DNA of 64,000 bases from an uncultured Arenicella sp. (GCA_937922925.1 CALAKU010000024.1:1-64000); one strand, 5' to 3'. Shown: positions 33,996 to 43,969, numbered from the stretch's first letter. The notes: generated by a model not told the origin, from the sequence alone. Made by a program: numbers and translations.

Positions 33996-35198
33996 CTAGC
34001 TGAGCTTGCTAACAACCTTTATCTCGTTTTCGAGTGTCCTGTGGACGGGGCAGCGATCGGCTATTTCAAGCATTCTTTGGCGCTGCGCGTCTTCTAGGTC
34101 TCCTTGAATATTGATGAGGCGCGTCAGGACATCTATTTTACCGTCAGTTTTCTCGCAATCTTCGCAATCCGAAGCATGAATCCGTGAGTGCTGCACATCC
34201 ACTTTGACTGAATCGACATTCAGCTTTTTGTGGCGAGCGTACATATTCAGTGTCATCGCGGTACAGGTGCCCAGTGCGGCCCCCAAAAAATCATAGGGCG
34301 TTGGGCCTAAATCTTTGCCGCCATAGCTCTTGGGTTCGTCGGCAATAAAGTGATGGCGCCCGGCTTGAACAGCGGTTAAAAAGCCATTGTTGGTTGCTGC
34401 CTCACTCACTACGCCGTCGACCGAGTCTTCGGTTTCTCTAAAATCAATGTATTTTAGGCACCAAGCCGATAACACATCAGCGGCGTATTGGGCGTCTTCG
34501 GTTTTCTGTAATAGGTGATCGGCATCGTCAAGCGTCACAAAGCTCTTGGGGTGCAAGGCTCGCGAGAAAATTTTAGCGGCTTCGTCGATTGATACCGTGT
34601 CGTCAATCGGAGAATGCATCACCATAAGGGCTTTGCGCAGTTTTCGATAATCAATCGATTGGCTTTGAACGTCGCTGACAAAGCTTTGCTTGAAAGTAAA
34701 AGGGCGCCCAGCCAATTCGACTTCGGCCTCGCCGTCGTTCTCGAGCTTTGTCAGGTGAGCCTCAAGCAGATGCAATATGTGTTCAGGCTCAGAAGGCGAG
34801 CCGATGCTGGCAACCGCTTTGGCTGACTCGATTTTTTGAGACGCCGCTAAGATTGCGGTACCGCCTAAAGAGTGGCCTACTAGTAACTGCGGTGGCGCGT
34901 AATTCTGTTCAAGGAAGTTGGCTGCGTCGATTAAGTCGTCAACATTGGTCGAGAAATTGCTGTCGGAAAATGCGCCTTTGCTGCCGCCTAGGCCAGTAAA
35001 GTCGAAACGCATGGTGGCGATGCCATGCTGAGCCAGCGTCTCGCAAATAATAACGGCAGCTTTGATGCTCTTAGTGCACGTAAAACAATGCGCAAACAAG
35101 GCAAAGGCTTTAGGCTCTCCAATATTCGGTTGGTGTAAAACGCCTGAAAGTTGTACGTTTTGTCGATTGGTAAAGCGTAGGTTAGTGTGCATGGCCAT
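33996..35198 (-). CDS. Alpha/beta hydrolase-OsmC fusion protein
   Basis: The N-terminal 250 residues are a serine hydrolase (nucleophile in LLVGHSLGGTA; TMRFDFTGLGGSKG; DDADHLL His region). Residues about 275-400 are OsmC-like peroxide-detoxification: LGTCTAMTLNMYA and DRCPVHRTL carry the two redox cysteines. This two-domain fusion is a known family, probably protecting against organic hydroperoxides, perhaps hydrolysing an ester first. It is divergent from the P450 gene. Confidence 0.93.
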   Translation of the reverse strand: MAMHTNLRFTNRQNVQLSGVLHQPNIGEPKAFALFAHCFTCTKSIKAAVIICETLAQHGIATMRFDFTGLGGSKGAFSDSNFSTNVDDLIDAANFLEQNYAPPQLLVGHSLGGTAILAASQKIESAKAVASIGSPSEPEHILHLLEAHLTKLENDGEAEVELAGRPFTFKQSFVSDVQSQSIDYRKLRKALMVMHSPIDDTVSIDEAAKIFSRALHPKSFVTLDDADHLLQKTEDAQYAADVLSAWCLKYIDFRETEDSVDGVVSEAATNNGFLTAVQAGRHHFIADEPKSYGGKDLGPTPYDFLGAALGTCTAMTLNMYARHKKLNVDSVKVDVQHSRIHASDCEDCEKTDGKIDVLTRLINIQGDLEDAQRQRMLEIADRCPVHRTLENEIKVVSKLS

Positions 35199-35308
35199 TC
35201 AGTTTTTATGGTGACGAGGTTGATATAGTATGACGAGATTGATTGAGACCGCCATCTTGGCTGGTCGCTTACGAACAAAATTACTTCTTACCACGATTCT
35301 CGTAAATC

Positions 35309-36508
35309 ATGTTTAACCCGCTTTCTGCTGAGTTTACCCGCGACCCACATGCAATGTATCGTGCTTTAAGAGCCGATCCAAAGCCAGTTTACTCACCAAA
35401 ATTTAAGTTGTGGTTTTTATCTCGATACGATCATGTGTCAACGATTGCCTTGCATCCTAGTTCGGTAAGAAGCCTGGAGGGCTTGATTCCTCAAGCCGAG
35501 TTGAGGCAGCGCCAGCGCGATGCCAACTGGCACAATATGCCCTATCATGAGCGAGTCGTGCAATTTAGTTTGCTCGACAGCGATGGCCAAACCCATCGGC
35601 GGCTCCGGGGTTTGGTGTTTGCCGAGCTAACTCACAAAAAAATGTCGACTCTGCTGCCCGCCTTAGATGCCTTTGTTGATCACTTGCTTGGAGGTCTGGC
35701 CGAGATCGGCGAATTTGATTTTGTCGGCGATTTTGCTCAACACATTCCCGGGTTTGTGATTGGTGAGTTACTCGGTATCCCTCTCGCGGATCGGCCGCAG
35801 TTACGGCGTTGGTCCGAAGACATCGTCCAATATTTTGACCTTGATCGAAGCGACGCTAAAAAACAGGTCGCCGAATCGGCCAGCGAATCGTTTTATCATT
35901 ATATTTGCGACCTGCTAAAAGAGAGCCATCATTCGAATTTACTCTCGGTAATGCATCAGGATTTCATTGATGGCAAATACAGTCTGGATGAATTGATCTC
36001 AACGGTGATGTTGATATTAATGGCTGGGCACGGCTCGTCTATCGATATGCTCGGCAACACAATGCACCTTTTGTTGCAAAACCCAGACGCCTTGGCTCGC
36101 TTGCACAATCAACAAGGGTTTGACGATACAGCAATGCAAGAGTGTTTTCGGCTTGAACCACCGTTGCCGTTTTTTCATCGGCACATCATCGACGATGTGG
36201 AATTGGCTGGCCAAACGTTTCCAGCAGGTACGACCTTTGGTTTGTTGTACGCGTCTGCCAATCGAGACGACGCCGTGTTCGAGAACCCCGATCAATTGAT
36301 CTTAGATCGCCATCCCAATCGACATTTGGCTTTCGGCAGAGGCGCGCATTTGTGTTTGGGTAACCACTTGGCTCGCCTAAGCATTGCTCGGGTTTTTGCG
36401 AAACTGTTTTCACGTTTCCGCCATTTTGAGTTACTTGAAGAACCGGTCCAATATCGCCCCGGCTTGTCAGTGCGCGGGCCGTTGGGCTTGTCCGTTCGTT
36501 TCACTTAG
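35309..36508 (+). CDS. Cytochrome P450
   Basis: A soluble bacterial P450 of 399 residues. The heme loop FGRGAHLCLGNHLARL has the ligand Cys349. The K-helix ExxR is ECFRLEP. The I-helix reads LMAGHGSSIDMLG, with Ser rather than the usual Thr at the proton-relay position. It is a class needing separate ferredoxin partners; none are next door. It is followed after 27 bases by a 2-oxoglutarate oxygenase, so the two may oxidise one substrate. The substrate is unknown. Confidence 0.94.
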   Translation: MFNPLSAEFTRDPHAMYRALRADPKPVYSPKFKLWFLSRYDHVSTIALHPSSVRSLEGLIPQAELRQRQRDANWHNMPYHERVVQFSLLDSDGQTHRRLRGLVFAELTHKKMSTLLPALDAFVDHLLGGLAEIGEFDFVGDFAQHIPGFVIGELLGIPLADRPQLRRWSEDIVQYFDLDRSDAKKQVAESASESFYHYICDLLKESHHSNLLSVMHQDFIDGKYSLDELISTVMLILMAGHGSSIDMLGNTMHLLLQNPDALARLHNQQGFDDTAMQECFRLEPPLPFFHRHIIDDVELAGQTFPAGTTFGLLYASANRDDAVFENPDQLILDRHPNRHLAFGRGAHLCLGNHLARLSIARVFAKLFSRFRHFELLEEPVQYRPGLSVRGPLGLSVRFT

Positions 36509-36535
36509 GCCTATAGCTTAACCGCAGGCGAGTTA

Positions 36536-37324
36536 ATGACAGTATCCTTTACCGAACTCAGCGAGCAATTCAACGAATTGGGTTGGTGCCGTTTTCCGGC
36601 CGACACACCAATATTGAGTTGGGTAGACTCGATCAGGCGCGAGGCAGAATCCTGTCTCAGTGACCCCGCTTTAGCGCACTGGTGGCGCTATCAACACACT
36701 TGGTTTGTTGGCGTAAATTGTTTAGCCAATGACGATAGGGGCCGAGTGAATAAGGGCCCAGGGTTGGCTGGCGCTGCGGTTAACTTTATAGAGCAAACCT
36801 TGGGCTCTACGCTGCAACTCGATCAAGGGCAAATTTCAGCGATTATGCCCGGCTACCCTCGGGCCGACCCAGATCAAACTGAAGCGAGCTTCCGGTATCG
36901 CTTAAAGCGAGAGGCCGCGCACGTCGATGGGCTCTTGTTAGAAGACGGCGAGCGCTATGCCCGCGAATATCATGCTTATATCTTGGCGATAGGCTTACAC
37001 GATGTGGAATCTGGTGCCTCTCCTTTTGTGGTTTGGAATGGCTCGCATAAGCTCATTCATCGCAGTTTGCGCTCGGAGTTAGACGCCTATCCCGAACATC
37101 AGTGGCCAAGTATTCCGATCGGCGACGTTTATAAACAGGCGCGGCGAAGCGCGTTTGATGAATGTCAACGGGTAGAGCTGAGTTTGAACGCCGGTGAGGC
37201 GGTATTAGTCCATCGTTTAATGTTGCACGGCACGGCTGCTTGGCAATCGGATCAAAGAGGTGCCCGTGTGCTGTGTTTTTTTCGCCCGCAAACGTTGTTG
37301 CCACAAGCTTGGCTTAGTCTGTAA
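36536..37324 (+). CDS. PhyH-like Fe(II)/2-oxoglutarate oxygenase
   Basis: The 262-residue protein shows the metal triad of the phytanoyl-CoA dioxygenase group: His129 and Asp131 in AAHVDGLL and a distal His near 231 in LMLHGTAAW, with Arg244 (GARVLCFF) as the likely 2-oxoglutarate ligand. GASPFVVWNGSH is the typical middle strand. It should be a cytoplasmic hydroxylase. It follows the P450 in an apparent operon. Its 3' end overlaps the convergent glycosyltransferase by 11 bases. Confidence 0.85.
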   Translation: MTVSFTELSEQFNELGWCRFPADTPILSWVDSIRREAESCLSDPALAHWWRYQHTWFVGVNCLANDDRGRVNKGPGLAGAAVNFIEQTLGSTLQLDQGQISAIMPGYPRADPDQTEASFRYRLKREAAHVDGLLLEDGERYAREYHAYILAIGLHDVESGASPFVVWNGSHKLIHRSLRSELDAYPEHQWPSIPIGDVYKQARRSAFDECQRVELSLNAGEAVLVHRLMLHGTAAWQSDQRGARVLCFFRPQTLLPQAWLSL

Positions 37325-38771
37325 AGGATTGCTCTGTAAAGGAAGACAGCTTAGGCGGTGCAGGGCGCTGGCCTATGAGTCGGCAGGTTTCTAATTGTTC
37401 CTGTCGTTGTGCTTTGGCCTCCGCGTGTTCGTGGCCTTGGTTGTAAAACACCAGAACGTCGTCGCAATATTGAATGCGTTCAAATCCGGCCATAAAAAAT
37501 AGTGGCCGTGCTAAAACGGCATCCGATGCGGCTTCTAGCCAACGGCCATTATTGTCTTTGAAGCACGCATAGTTTGGATCAAATAAACTCAAGCTTTGCA
37601 TCAAGCCAGCTCGGTGTGAAATCGGATGAATGGGGAAGCGCATTTGATTGAGCTTGAGTTCAAGATCTAAATCGGCTTGATTGGCATAAGGCTGGGCATG
37701 ACCAAGCTCCCCATGCTGACTCACGTACTGCCCATAGCTTAGCCAGCAATCCGTTTCTTGATACAGGCTGGCTAACCGCAGCAGGCTGGAATCACTCGCC
37801 AACTGATCGTCGCCATCTAGATACATTACGACGTCGTTTGGCTCACACTCTAGAATAAAATTAAGCCGATTCCGTAAGGCTCCTTGGCGAGTGTCATTGA
37901 GCTGGTATCGAATCCTAGGGTCACTATCAGTGAACAGTGATCGGGCGTCATCTGTTGACGCATCATCAATGAAATGCGCAGTGAAGTTTGAGTAAGACTG
38001 TTGGCGTATCGATGCCAGGCAAATCGGCAACCAAGAGGCGGCATTACGAAATGGAACTACAACTCGAATCCTTGGCGCTTGCGCGGGCGTGCTTGTGCGC
38101 TTCTTATTTGTGTGTCGCCTACGCTTGTTACTTGGTGACTGCCTGTTAGTTGGTGAATGAAGTGCGCTATGCTTTTTTTGATTAATGGATTGCAAAACGG
38201 GCTTACGCAAAGCCAATAGTAAATCGCGTTTTCTGCGCTCCAATTTTGGGTAGCGCAAGGCTTTACGCGAAGATTGAAGCAAGCCGACCTCGTTGGCCGA
38301 GGCGACGCAGATTAAAGCGTGTTCAAACCAACGCAAGCTGTCGTAATAGACGTCGAATAGCCCGAGCTGCTCACGCTCAGGTTTGCTATTGCGTATTGCG
38401 TAGTCAATGTGCTCTTTGGCTTGGTTCAATTGTTGTTCGCTGCGATACAGCCGCGCTAAATCAACCCAAGGTTCAAGGCGCCATGGACGAATTTGTGTTG
38501 CCCGGGTATAAGACGAAATGCACTTTTCAATATAGATCGGCTTATCCTCAGCGGCACATTGTTGGGCTTGACGTTCAGCGAGTTTCCCCAGCGAATAGTG
38601 AGCGAACCAGCGTTGCTCTTCGACTAAGGATGTGTTGTGTATTGGCTCTTGATTCTTGTCTGAGAGTTCCAAAAACAGGTTGAATCCATCTATTGCCGCG
38701 CGCAAGCGGCTATTTTCAAAGTGCTGCTTAGCTTGGTCGAAGGTATCTTGAATGGAAGGTGAGATGGTCAC
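37314..38771 (-). CDS. GT2 glycosyltransferase with N-terminal TPR-like domain
   Basis: The first 190 residues look like tetratricopeptide helices (HYSLGKLAERQAQQCA, LEPWVDLARLYRSEQQLNQAKEH), then a basic linker, then a GT-A glycosyltransferase from about residue 235 (RVVVPFRNAASWLPICLASI, HFIDDASTDDA, VMYLDGDDQLA with the metal-binding DGDD). It is a cytoplasmic enzyme for surface glycans or protein glycosylation. The start is GTG at 38771. No other glycan genes adjoin. Confidence 0.87.
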   Translation of the reverse strand: MTISPSIQDTFDQAKQHFENSRLRAAIDGFNLFLELSDKNQEPIHNTSLVEEQRWFAHYSLGKLAERQAQQCAAEDKPIYIEKCISSYTRATQIRPWRLEPWVDLARLYRSEQQLNQAKEHIDYAIRNSKPEREQLGLFDVYYDSLRWFEHALICVASANEVGLLQSSRKALRYPKLERRKRDLLLALRKPVLQSINQKKHSALHSPTNRQSPSNKRRRHTNKKRTSTPAQAPRIRVVVPFRNAASWLPICLASIRQQSYSNFTAHFIDDASTDDARSLFTDSDPRIRYQLNDTRQGALRNRLNFILECEPNDVVMYLDGDDQLASDSSLLRLASLYQETDCWLSYGQYVSQHGELGHAQPYANQADLDLELKLNQMRFPIHPISHRAGLMQSLSLFDPNYACFKDNNGRWLEAASDAVLARPLFFMAGFERIQYCDDVLVFYNQGHEHAEAKAQRQEQLETCRLIGQRPAPPKLSSFTEQSFTD

Positions 38772-38944
38772 GCTGGTGCTTTTTATATTTGCTTCGTAGA
38801 GGCTGATCTTATAACGCTATATTTTACTGAACGATTTAGCTTCGCGGTTTAACGGCAGGGCTTGACAAGTAAGGCGTAACACCATTACATCAGCTTTATT
38901 TTTTGATGGTATCGTAATTAGCACTAATTTCGTAATCCAGTGTA

Positions 38945-39907
38945 ATGCGAACAATGCCACAAACTCTAAATGTATCTATAGCGCAAATAGCCCCGGTTTG
39001 GCTTGATAAAGCCGCCACTACAGAGAAAATTGTGTACGCGGTCAACACCGCTGCCGATCAAGGCGGGCAGCTTGTGGTGTTTGGCGAGAGCCTATTACCG
39101 GGATACCCGTTTTGGCTAGAATTGACCGGCGGTGCCGAATTCAATTCCACTAAGCAGAAACAAATGCATGCCCATTATCTGCGTAATGCCATTGTAATCG
39201 ACGAGGGCGATTTGCAAGCCATCCAAGAGGTCTGTGCCCAGCGCCAAATAGCGTGTTATTTAGGTACGATCGAACGAGCGCCAGACCGCGGAGGTAAATG
39301 CCTCTATTGCTCCTTGGTTTATATTGACGCGCAAGGCCAAATCGCTTCGGTGCATCGTAAACTGATGCCAACTTACGAAGAGCGGCTTACTTGGTCGCCC
39401 GGAGATGGGCATGGTTTACAGGTACATTCTTTGCCTCCGTTTACGGTTGGTGGTTTGAACTGTTGGGAAAATTGGATGCCTCTCGCGCGTGCGGCTCTGT
39501 ACGCGCAAGGCGAAGATTTACACATTGCTGTGTGGCCCGGCGGTGAGCACAATACCCACGATCTAACGCGCGTTATCGCCAAGGAAGCGCGATCTTTTGT
39601 GATGTCGGTCTCGGGCTTAATGCGTGCTCAAGACTTCCCCGCGGATACGCCGTTAATCGAAGAAATACTCGCGCACGATAAGCCTTTCTATGCCAATGGC
39701 GGTTCTTGTTTGGCCGCGCCAGATGGTCGTTGGTTAATCGAACCAATTGTTGGGGAGGAGCGCATACAAACAGTGGAAATCGACTTTAATGAGGTCTTAC
39801 AAGAGCGGCAAAATTTCGACCCCAGCGGCCATTATTCCCGGCCTGACGTTACTAAGCTCACAGTAGACCGCCGCCGCCAATCGGTTGCTCAGTTTTTGGA
39901 TGATTGA
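38945..39907 (+). CDS. Nitrilase-type carbon-nitrogen hydrolase
   Basis: The 320-residue protein holds the Glu48-Lys139-Cys173 triad: VFGESLLPGYPFW, HRKLMPT and LNCWENWMPLARAAL. The CWENWMPLAR text marks it as true nitrilase branch, hydrolysing nitriles to carboxylic acids and ammonia, instead of amidase or ureidopropionase. It stands alone. The natural substrate is unknown; the released ammonia would feed glutamine synthetase. A near ATG at 38954 is possible. Confidence 0.92.
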   Translation: MRTMPQTLNVSIAQIAPVWLDKAATTEKIVYAVNTAADQGGQLVVFGESLLPGYPFWLELTGGAEFNSTKQKQMHAHYLRNAIVIDEGDLQAIQEVCAQRQIACYLGTIERAPDRGGKCLYCSLVYIDAQGQIASVHRKLMPTYEERLTWSPGDGHGLQVHSLPPFTVGGLNCWENWMPLARAALYAQGEDLHIAVWPGGEHNTHDLTRVIAKEARSFVMSVSGLMRAQDFPADTPLIEEILAHDKPFYANGGSCLAAPDGRWLIEPIVGEERIQTVEIDFNEVLQERQNFDPSGHYSRPDVTKLTVDRRRQSVAQFLDD

Positions 39908-39918
39908 TCGCATTTTTG

Positions 39919-39979
39919 TTTCGCAAAACTTTTATTTCGCAAAACTTTTATTTTGCGAAACTTTTATTTTGCGAAACTA
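39919..39979. repeat. 16-bp tandem repeats whose halves are inverted
   Basis: Units one and two are TTTCGCAAAACTTTTA. Units three and four carry TTTTGCGAAA, the reverse complement of TTTCGCAAAA, in the same 16-bp register. The array can therefore fold into a 10-bp-stem hairpin (units two and three) or bind a protein at several dyads. It lies between the nitrilase stop and bioB. Confidence 0.9.
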
Positions 39980-40028
39980 GGCCTCGCGTTACACTACTGC
40001 CGTTGTATCCCAACATAACTACCTAACT

Positions 40029-40976
40029 ATGTCGACTAAACTCCGTCACGATTGGACGCGTGATGAGGTGCTGGCCTTATTTGATCAGCCCCTTAACGAT
40101 TTATTATTCCAAGCACACAGCCTGCACCGAGAATTCCACCAGCCCAATTCGGTTCAAGTAAGCCGTTTGTTGTCGATAAAAACCGGGCGTTGCCCCGAAG
40201 ATTGCGCCTATTGCCCGCAAAGCATTCGCTTTAAAACGGGGTTAAAAGAAGAGGCATTGATGCAAGTTAGCGAGGTGTTAGAGCAAGCCAAATCTGCCAA
40301 AGAATCTGGCGCTAGCCGATTTTGTATGGGCGCGGCGTGGCGCAGCCCTAAAGACAAAGACTTGCCGACACTGGTCGCAATGATCGAAGGTGTGCGGGAG
40401 TTGGGTTTAGAAACGTGCATGACGCTGGGTATGCTCAACGACGAGCAGGCCAAGGTCTTAGCTGAGGCGGGCTTAGATTACTATAACCACAATTTGGACA
40501 CCTCAGAAGACTATTACCAAGACATTATCTCAACCCGAACTTACGATGACCGCCTGCAAACACTTGAGTGTGTGCAAAACGCTAACATCAAAGTATGTAG
40601 CGGCGGTATCTTAGGCATGGGCGAAGACAAAGTAGATCGTGCTGGGCTGTTGATGCAATTGGCGAACTTACAGCGACATCCTGAATCCGTGCCCATAAAT
40701 CAGTTGGTGCGGGTAGCGGGGACACCGCTAGAAAAAGCTCGTGATCTAGACCCAATCGACTTTGTTCGTTGTATCGCAGTTGCTCGAATCATGATGCCAG
40801 CGTCAACCGTTCGATTGTCAGCTGGCCGCGAACAAATGAGTGACGAGACGCAGGCATTGGCTTTTTTTGCTGGCGCGAATTCGATCTTCTATGGCGAACG
40901 ACTGCTCACTACCGACAACCCTGTTGAATCTCAAGATCAAGCCTTGATGAGCAAATTGGGCCTTGCGACCTGTTAG
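40029..40976 (+). CDS. bioB: Biotin synthase
   Basis: A radical SAM enzyme of 315 residues converting dethiobiotin to biotin. Cys55, Cys59 and Cys62 ([12 protein letters not shown]) bind the [4Fe-4S] cluster. [23 protein letters not shown] and the C-terminal RLSAGREQM, with the Arg ligand of the auxiliary [2Fe-2S] cluster, are standard. The other bio genes are absent here, so bioB is detached from the usual cluster. Its upstream region holds the inverted 16-bp repeats instead of a clear BirA operator. Confidence 0.97.
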   Translation: MSTKLRHDWTRDEVLALFDQPLNDLLFQAHSLHREFHQPNSVQVSRLLSIKTGRCPEDCAYCPQSIRFKTGLKEEALMQVSEVLEQAKSAKESGASRFCMGAAWRSPKDKDLPTLVAMIEGVRELGLETCMTLGMLNDEQAKVLAEAGLDYYNHNLDTSEDYYQDIISTRTYDDRLQTLECVQNANIKVCSGGILGMGEDKVDRAGLLMQLANLQRHPESVPINQLVRVAGTPLEKARDLDPIDFVRCIAVARIMMPASTVRLSAGREQMSDETQALAFFAGANSIFYGERLLTTDNPVESQDQALMSKLGLATC

Positions 40977-41144
40977 GCAGGCGGCTGATTAATATCTTTG
41001 TGATCCACGTAATCAGCTGCCGCAATGGTCGCTGATTCCTCGGCGGCAATCGAATGCCAAAATTTACGCGTGAAATATAGGTGATCACCGGTCTATTAGG
41101 TAACACAGCCAAAAACATCAGCGCTATCGTGCGCTTGCTCGCTA

Positions 41145-41786
41145 ATGAAATACCTCTTTTTGCCCACGTTTGCACTCCTCGTTAGCATCGTCTTCCCTTT
41201 CGCTCAACACCATCAAATAGGTGCCACTCATGAAGCACTGCTGCCGTCTTGGGGCAGCGAATCGTTCTCCCTGATTTCCGACGCGAATGCCCAAGAGCAG
41301 GAACAAGACCAAGCCCTAGAGCCTGATGCCGAAGAGCTTAATCCCAAGTTAAACAGCGAGGCTCAAACAGGTGAGATGACGTTCGAGCGAATGGCGGAAC
41401 TGATTTTACAGCTTGATGAACAAGCAAAAAGAGAAGGCAATTTAGTCGAGTTTACTTTTGCCGGCCGCACAATTGTGTTGATCGCGGCTCCGCAGGCCAA
41501 CCGCATGCGCTTAGTGTCAGGCATCACCGAGGCTCAGTCGCTCACTGATGATCAAATTTTGGCCACGCTTGTTTCAAATTATCATCTTGCCCTGGACGCT
41601 CGCTATGCGATTGGAAACGGTGTTTTATTCTCGGTCTTTGTGCATCCATTGGCCGAGTTAGACGAATCTCAATTGCTCTCCGGGATTCGCCAAGTCGCAA
41701 GCTTGGCGTCTACGTTTGGCACGACCTATTCAAGCGGTGAGCTTAGTTTTGGCGTGGGGCAACAAGAAGAGCGAGTAGACATCTAA
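41145..41786 (+). CDS. Secreted or periplasmic hypothetical protein
   Basis: An N-terminal hydrophobic signal (LFLPTFALLVSIVFPFA) is followed by an acidic, Gln/Glu-rich linker (about 48-75) and a compact alpha/beta domain (ELILQLDEQAKREGNLVEFTF, SNYHLALDARYAIGNGVLFSVFVHPLAEL split in strands). The domain rhythm faintly recalls YbjN/CesT-type small folds. I do not claim a function. It is downstream of bioB by 168 bases on the same strand. Confidence 0.65.
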   Translation: MKYLFLPTFALLVSIVFPFAQHHQIGATHEALLPSWGSESFSLISDANAQEQEQDQALEPDAEELNPKLNSEAQTGEMTFERMAELILQLDEQAKREGNLVEFTFAGRTIVLIAAPQANRMRLVSGITEAQSLTDDQILATLVSNYHLALDARYAIGNGVLFSVFVHPLAELDESQLLSGIRQVASLASTFGTTYSSGELSFGVGQQEERVDI

Positions 41787-41795
41787 TTTTTTGCC

Positions 41796-42698
41796 CTAAA
41801 AGAAAATCCAGTAAACGATTAATGCGAATAAGCCGTACTTAGTCGTTTTATACAGCGGCTTATTCCATTTTTTTAAACGACGAGATAAGACCCTAATACC
41901 GTAGGCTTTCTCAAATATCTGATTGATTACGCCAACCTTTTCGCCAGTTTCATTTTGAGTTGCCGACGCTTTTAGCAAATTATCGCTAACCCAGTGACTC
42001 ATGGCGTTGGCCCAGGCGTAGCGCAGCGGCCGATGGACATCTGCAAACAAAATAATCCGAGTTTGATCCGTGTTGTTGTGTGCTTCGTGGATAAAAGTCT
42101 CGTCGAATAGCACGTCTTCACCGTCGCGCCAGCTGTGCACTTGGTCATCTACTTTTATATAGCAATCATCGTCGTTAGGCGTTACCAAGCCTAAGTGATA
42201 TCGCAAAGCGCCGGGATATGGATCACGATGTGGCGTTAATACGCCGCCCGGTGGCAAGCTGGCGAACATCGCCGCTTTAACGCTGGGCGCTTGCTTTAAA
42301 AGTTCCACGGTATTTGGGCAGCGCTGCGCCGCCGATGGCAGATTGTCGTCGTACCATTTCAAGTAAAAACGCGTCCAACCAGACCTAAAAAAAGAATTAA
42401 AGCCAGCGTCGTTGAGCGTGTCAGACGCCTTTATTTGGCCGTCATCAGCCAAGGCCAAGGCTTCGTCGCGGATGGTTTGCCAATGACTTTTGAGAAACCT
42501 AAGATCATCGATTTGTTGAGAATCATGGATCGCTTGATTTGGAAACAAGCTCACGCGATTAATAAAAAAATTGTACGGAGAAATATAATTGGTATGGGTC
42601 AAAATTTGACGCGACCATGGAAATCGAACCTTGCCGCGATAATGCATGTCCGCAATTGCGACCGCGTATAAAACAAAAATGAAAATACCTATAGTCAT
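41796..42698 (-). CDS. lpxO: Lipid A hydroxylase, aspartyl/asparaginyl beta-hydroxylase type
   Basis: A 300-residue Fe(II)/2-oxoglutarate enzyme with membrane helices at both ends (IGIFIFVLYAVAIADM; LFALIVYWIFF). The catalytic core has LTPHRDPYPGALRYHLGL with the first metal ligands, then FDETFIHEAHNNTDQTRIILFAD with the second His and the Arg that grips 2-oxoglutarate. LpxO adds a 2-hydroxyl to a secondary acyl chain of lipid A. The size and both anchors fit. Convergent with the preceding gene. Confidence 0.9.
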   Translation of the reverse strand: MTIGIFIFVLYAVAIADMHYRGKVRFPWSRQILTHTNYISPYNFFINRVSLFPNQAIHDSQQIDDLRFLKSHWQTIRDEALALADDGQIKASDTLNDAGFNSFFRSGWTRFYLKWYDDNLPSAAQRCPNTVELLKQAPSVKAAMFASLPPGGVLTPHRDPYPGALRYHLGLVTPNDDDCYIKVDDQVHSWRDGEDVLFDETFIHEAHNNTDQTRIILFADVHRPLRYAWANAMSHWVSDNLLKASATQNETGEKVGVINQIFEKAYGIRVLSRRLKKWNKPLYKTTKYGLFALIVYWIFF

Positions 42699-42931
42699 GA
42701 CTAACTAAATCGTTGGCTCCTGAATGTGAGTTTAACAAATCCAGTTAATAAATTAAGCTTAGGACTCAATACTGAGTGCGGGCGCATAATCAATAAAATC
42801 TCTTAATGTTCTAAAGACAGGTTTACATCATCATTGCTGGCAAGTGGTAAATTGAAGTCTTCGATTTAGTTTCTAGGGCTTAGAGTTACCGCGTTGCCAT
42901 GGTCACGCGAGTATCTACCAGAGGTATGTTT

Positions 42932-43933
42932 ATGCGAAGACGCCGATTTATGCTATCCACTGTAGGATTGTGTCTATTACCCACTATGTCGGTTGCCAAG
43001 CGTTCTGCTTGGTCCACGGCTGCTTCACTGCCCATCAACGTTCAAGAGCTTTATCCGTGTGCACACCGGGGCCGCCTTTTTGTGGCCGGTGGTATAGCGG
43101 CTCGCCTTGGTGTTCCGTATTTCACTGACCGCTGTTTTAGTTATGATCCCGAGCAAGATAAGTGGCGCGAGGAGCCAAGCTTACCTGAGTCGCTGCATCA
43201 CGCGGCCTTGGTCAGCGATGGCGAAAATTTGTTTTGCATCGGCGGTTTCAATGGAAGCATCGGCCGTATTTGGAATATGCGAGCCGACATTTATGTGTTG
43301 CGATCCGATAAATGGGCCAAAGTCGGAGAGCTACCCAAGCCGCAGGCAGAGGGCGTATTGAGCCTCGCGCCAAACGGTCGACTCCACTTGGTCAGTGGCC
43401 AATCACCGATAGGGCAAGCGAATAGCGACCGGCAAGACCATCGCGAAGTCGACACTCATTTAAGTTGGAAGTTTGGCGAGGCAAACTGGCAAACAGAAGC
43501 CTCAATTCCAACCCCTCGTAATAGCGCCACCGGGGGATGGATAGGTGACGACTTGATTATTGCTGGTGGGCGTACAGCCAAGGGTAATTTAAACACAACT
43601 GAAATTTACAACTTGGCGAGCCGAAGCTGGCGCACTGCAAAACCATTGCCGACCCCGCAAGCGGGCACCGCCAGTGTTGTTATTAATGGTAGCTTGGTCG
43701 TTTTTGGTGGGGAGATATTTGTTCCCAAATCTGCAGTGTTTGCAAATGTTTGGCGCTACGAAATCGAACCCGATGACTGGACAGCACTGCCGGATATGCC
43801 AACCCCGCGGCATGGTATCGGTGCGGTACGTTTTGGCCAAAACGCCTACGTGATTGGTGGGGCTACCAAACCCGGTGGGCGCGGTACCAGCAATTTGAAT
43901 GAGGTGTTTGATTTGTCGCTTCTTTCTAGCTAA
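42932..43933 (+). CDS. Kelch-repeat protein with Tat-like signal
   Basis: The protein begins with a twin-arginine-like signal (RRRRFMLSTVGLCLLP) and contains about five kelch blades (RLFVAGG, LFCIGGFNG, LIIAGGRT, SLVVFGGEI, NAYVIGGA), forming a beta-propeller in the periplasm. Such proteins bind sugars or partners; some are sialate epimerases. I place the start at ATG 42932, six bases after AGAGGT; an ATG at 42899 extends the frame. A 21-bp duplication covers the stop. Confidence 0.8.
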   Translation: MRRRRFMLSTVGLCLLPTMSVAKRSAWSTAASLPINVQELYPCAHRGRLFVAGGIAARLGVPYFTDRCFSYDPEQDKWREEPSLPESLHHAALVSDGENLFCIGGFNGSIGRIWNMRADIYVLRSDKWAKVGELPKPQAEGVLSLAPNGRLHLVSGQSPIGQANSDRQDHREVDTHLSWKFGEANWQTEASIPTPRNSATGGWIGDDLIIAGGRTAKGNLNTTEIYNLASRSWRTAKPLPTPQAGTASVVINGSLVVFGGEIFVPKSAVFANVWRYEIEPDDWTALPDMPTPRHGIGAVRFGQNAYVIGGATKPGGRGTSNLNEVFDLSLLSS

Positions 43934-43966
43934 ACGCTCACAAATTCTAGCTAAAAGCTCACAAAT
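43925..43966. repeat. Two 21-bp direct repeats over the kelch stop codon
   Basis: TCTAGCTAAACGCTCACAAAT is followed at once by a copy with one change. The first copy holds the TAA stop of the kelch gene. The adjacent convergent gene ends just beyond. Confidence 0.9.
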
Positions 43967-43969
43967 TAA

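Noticed and set aside
39919..39979. BirA operator before bioB
   Set aside because: The dyads do not match the TTGTAAACC-type BirA half-site; kept only as an unexplained repeat.
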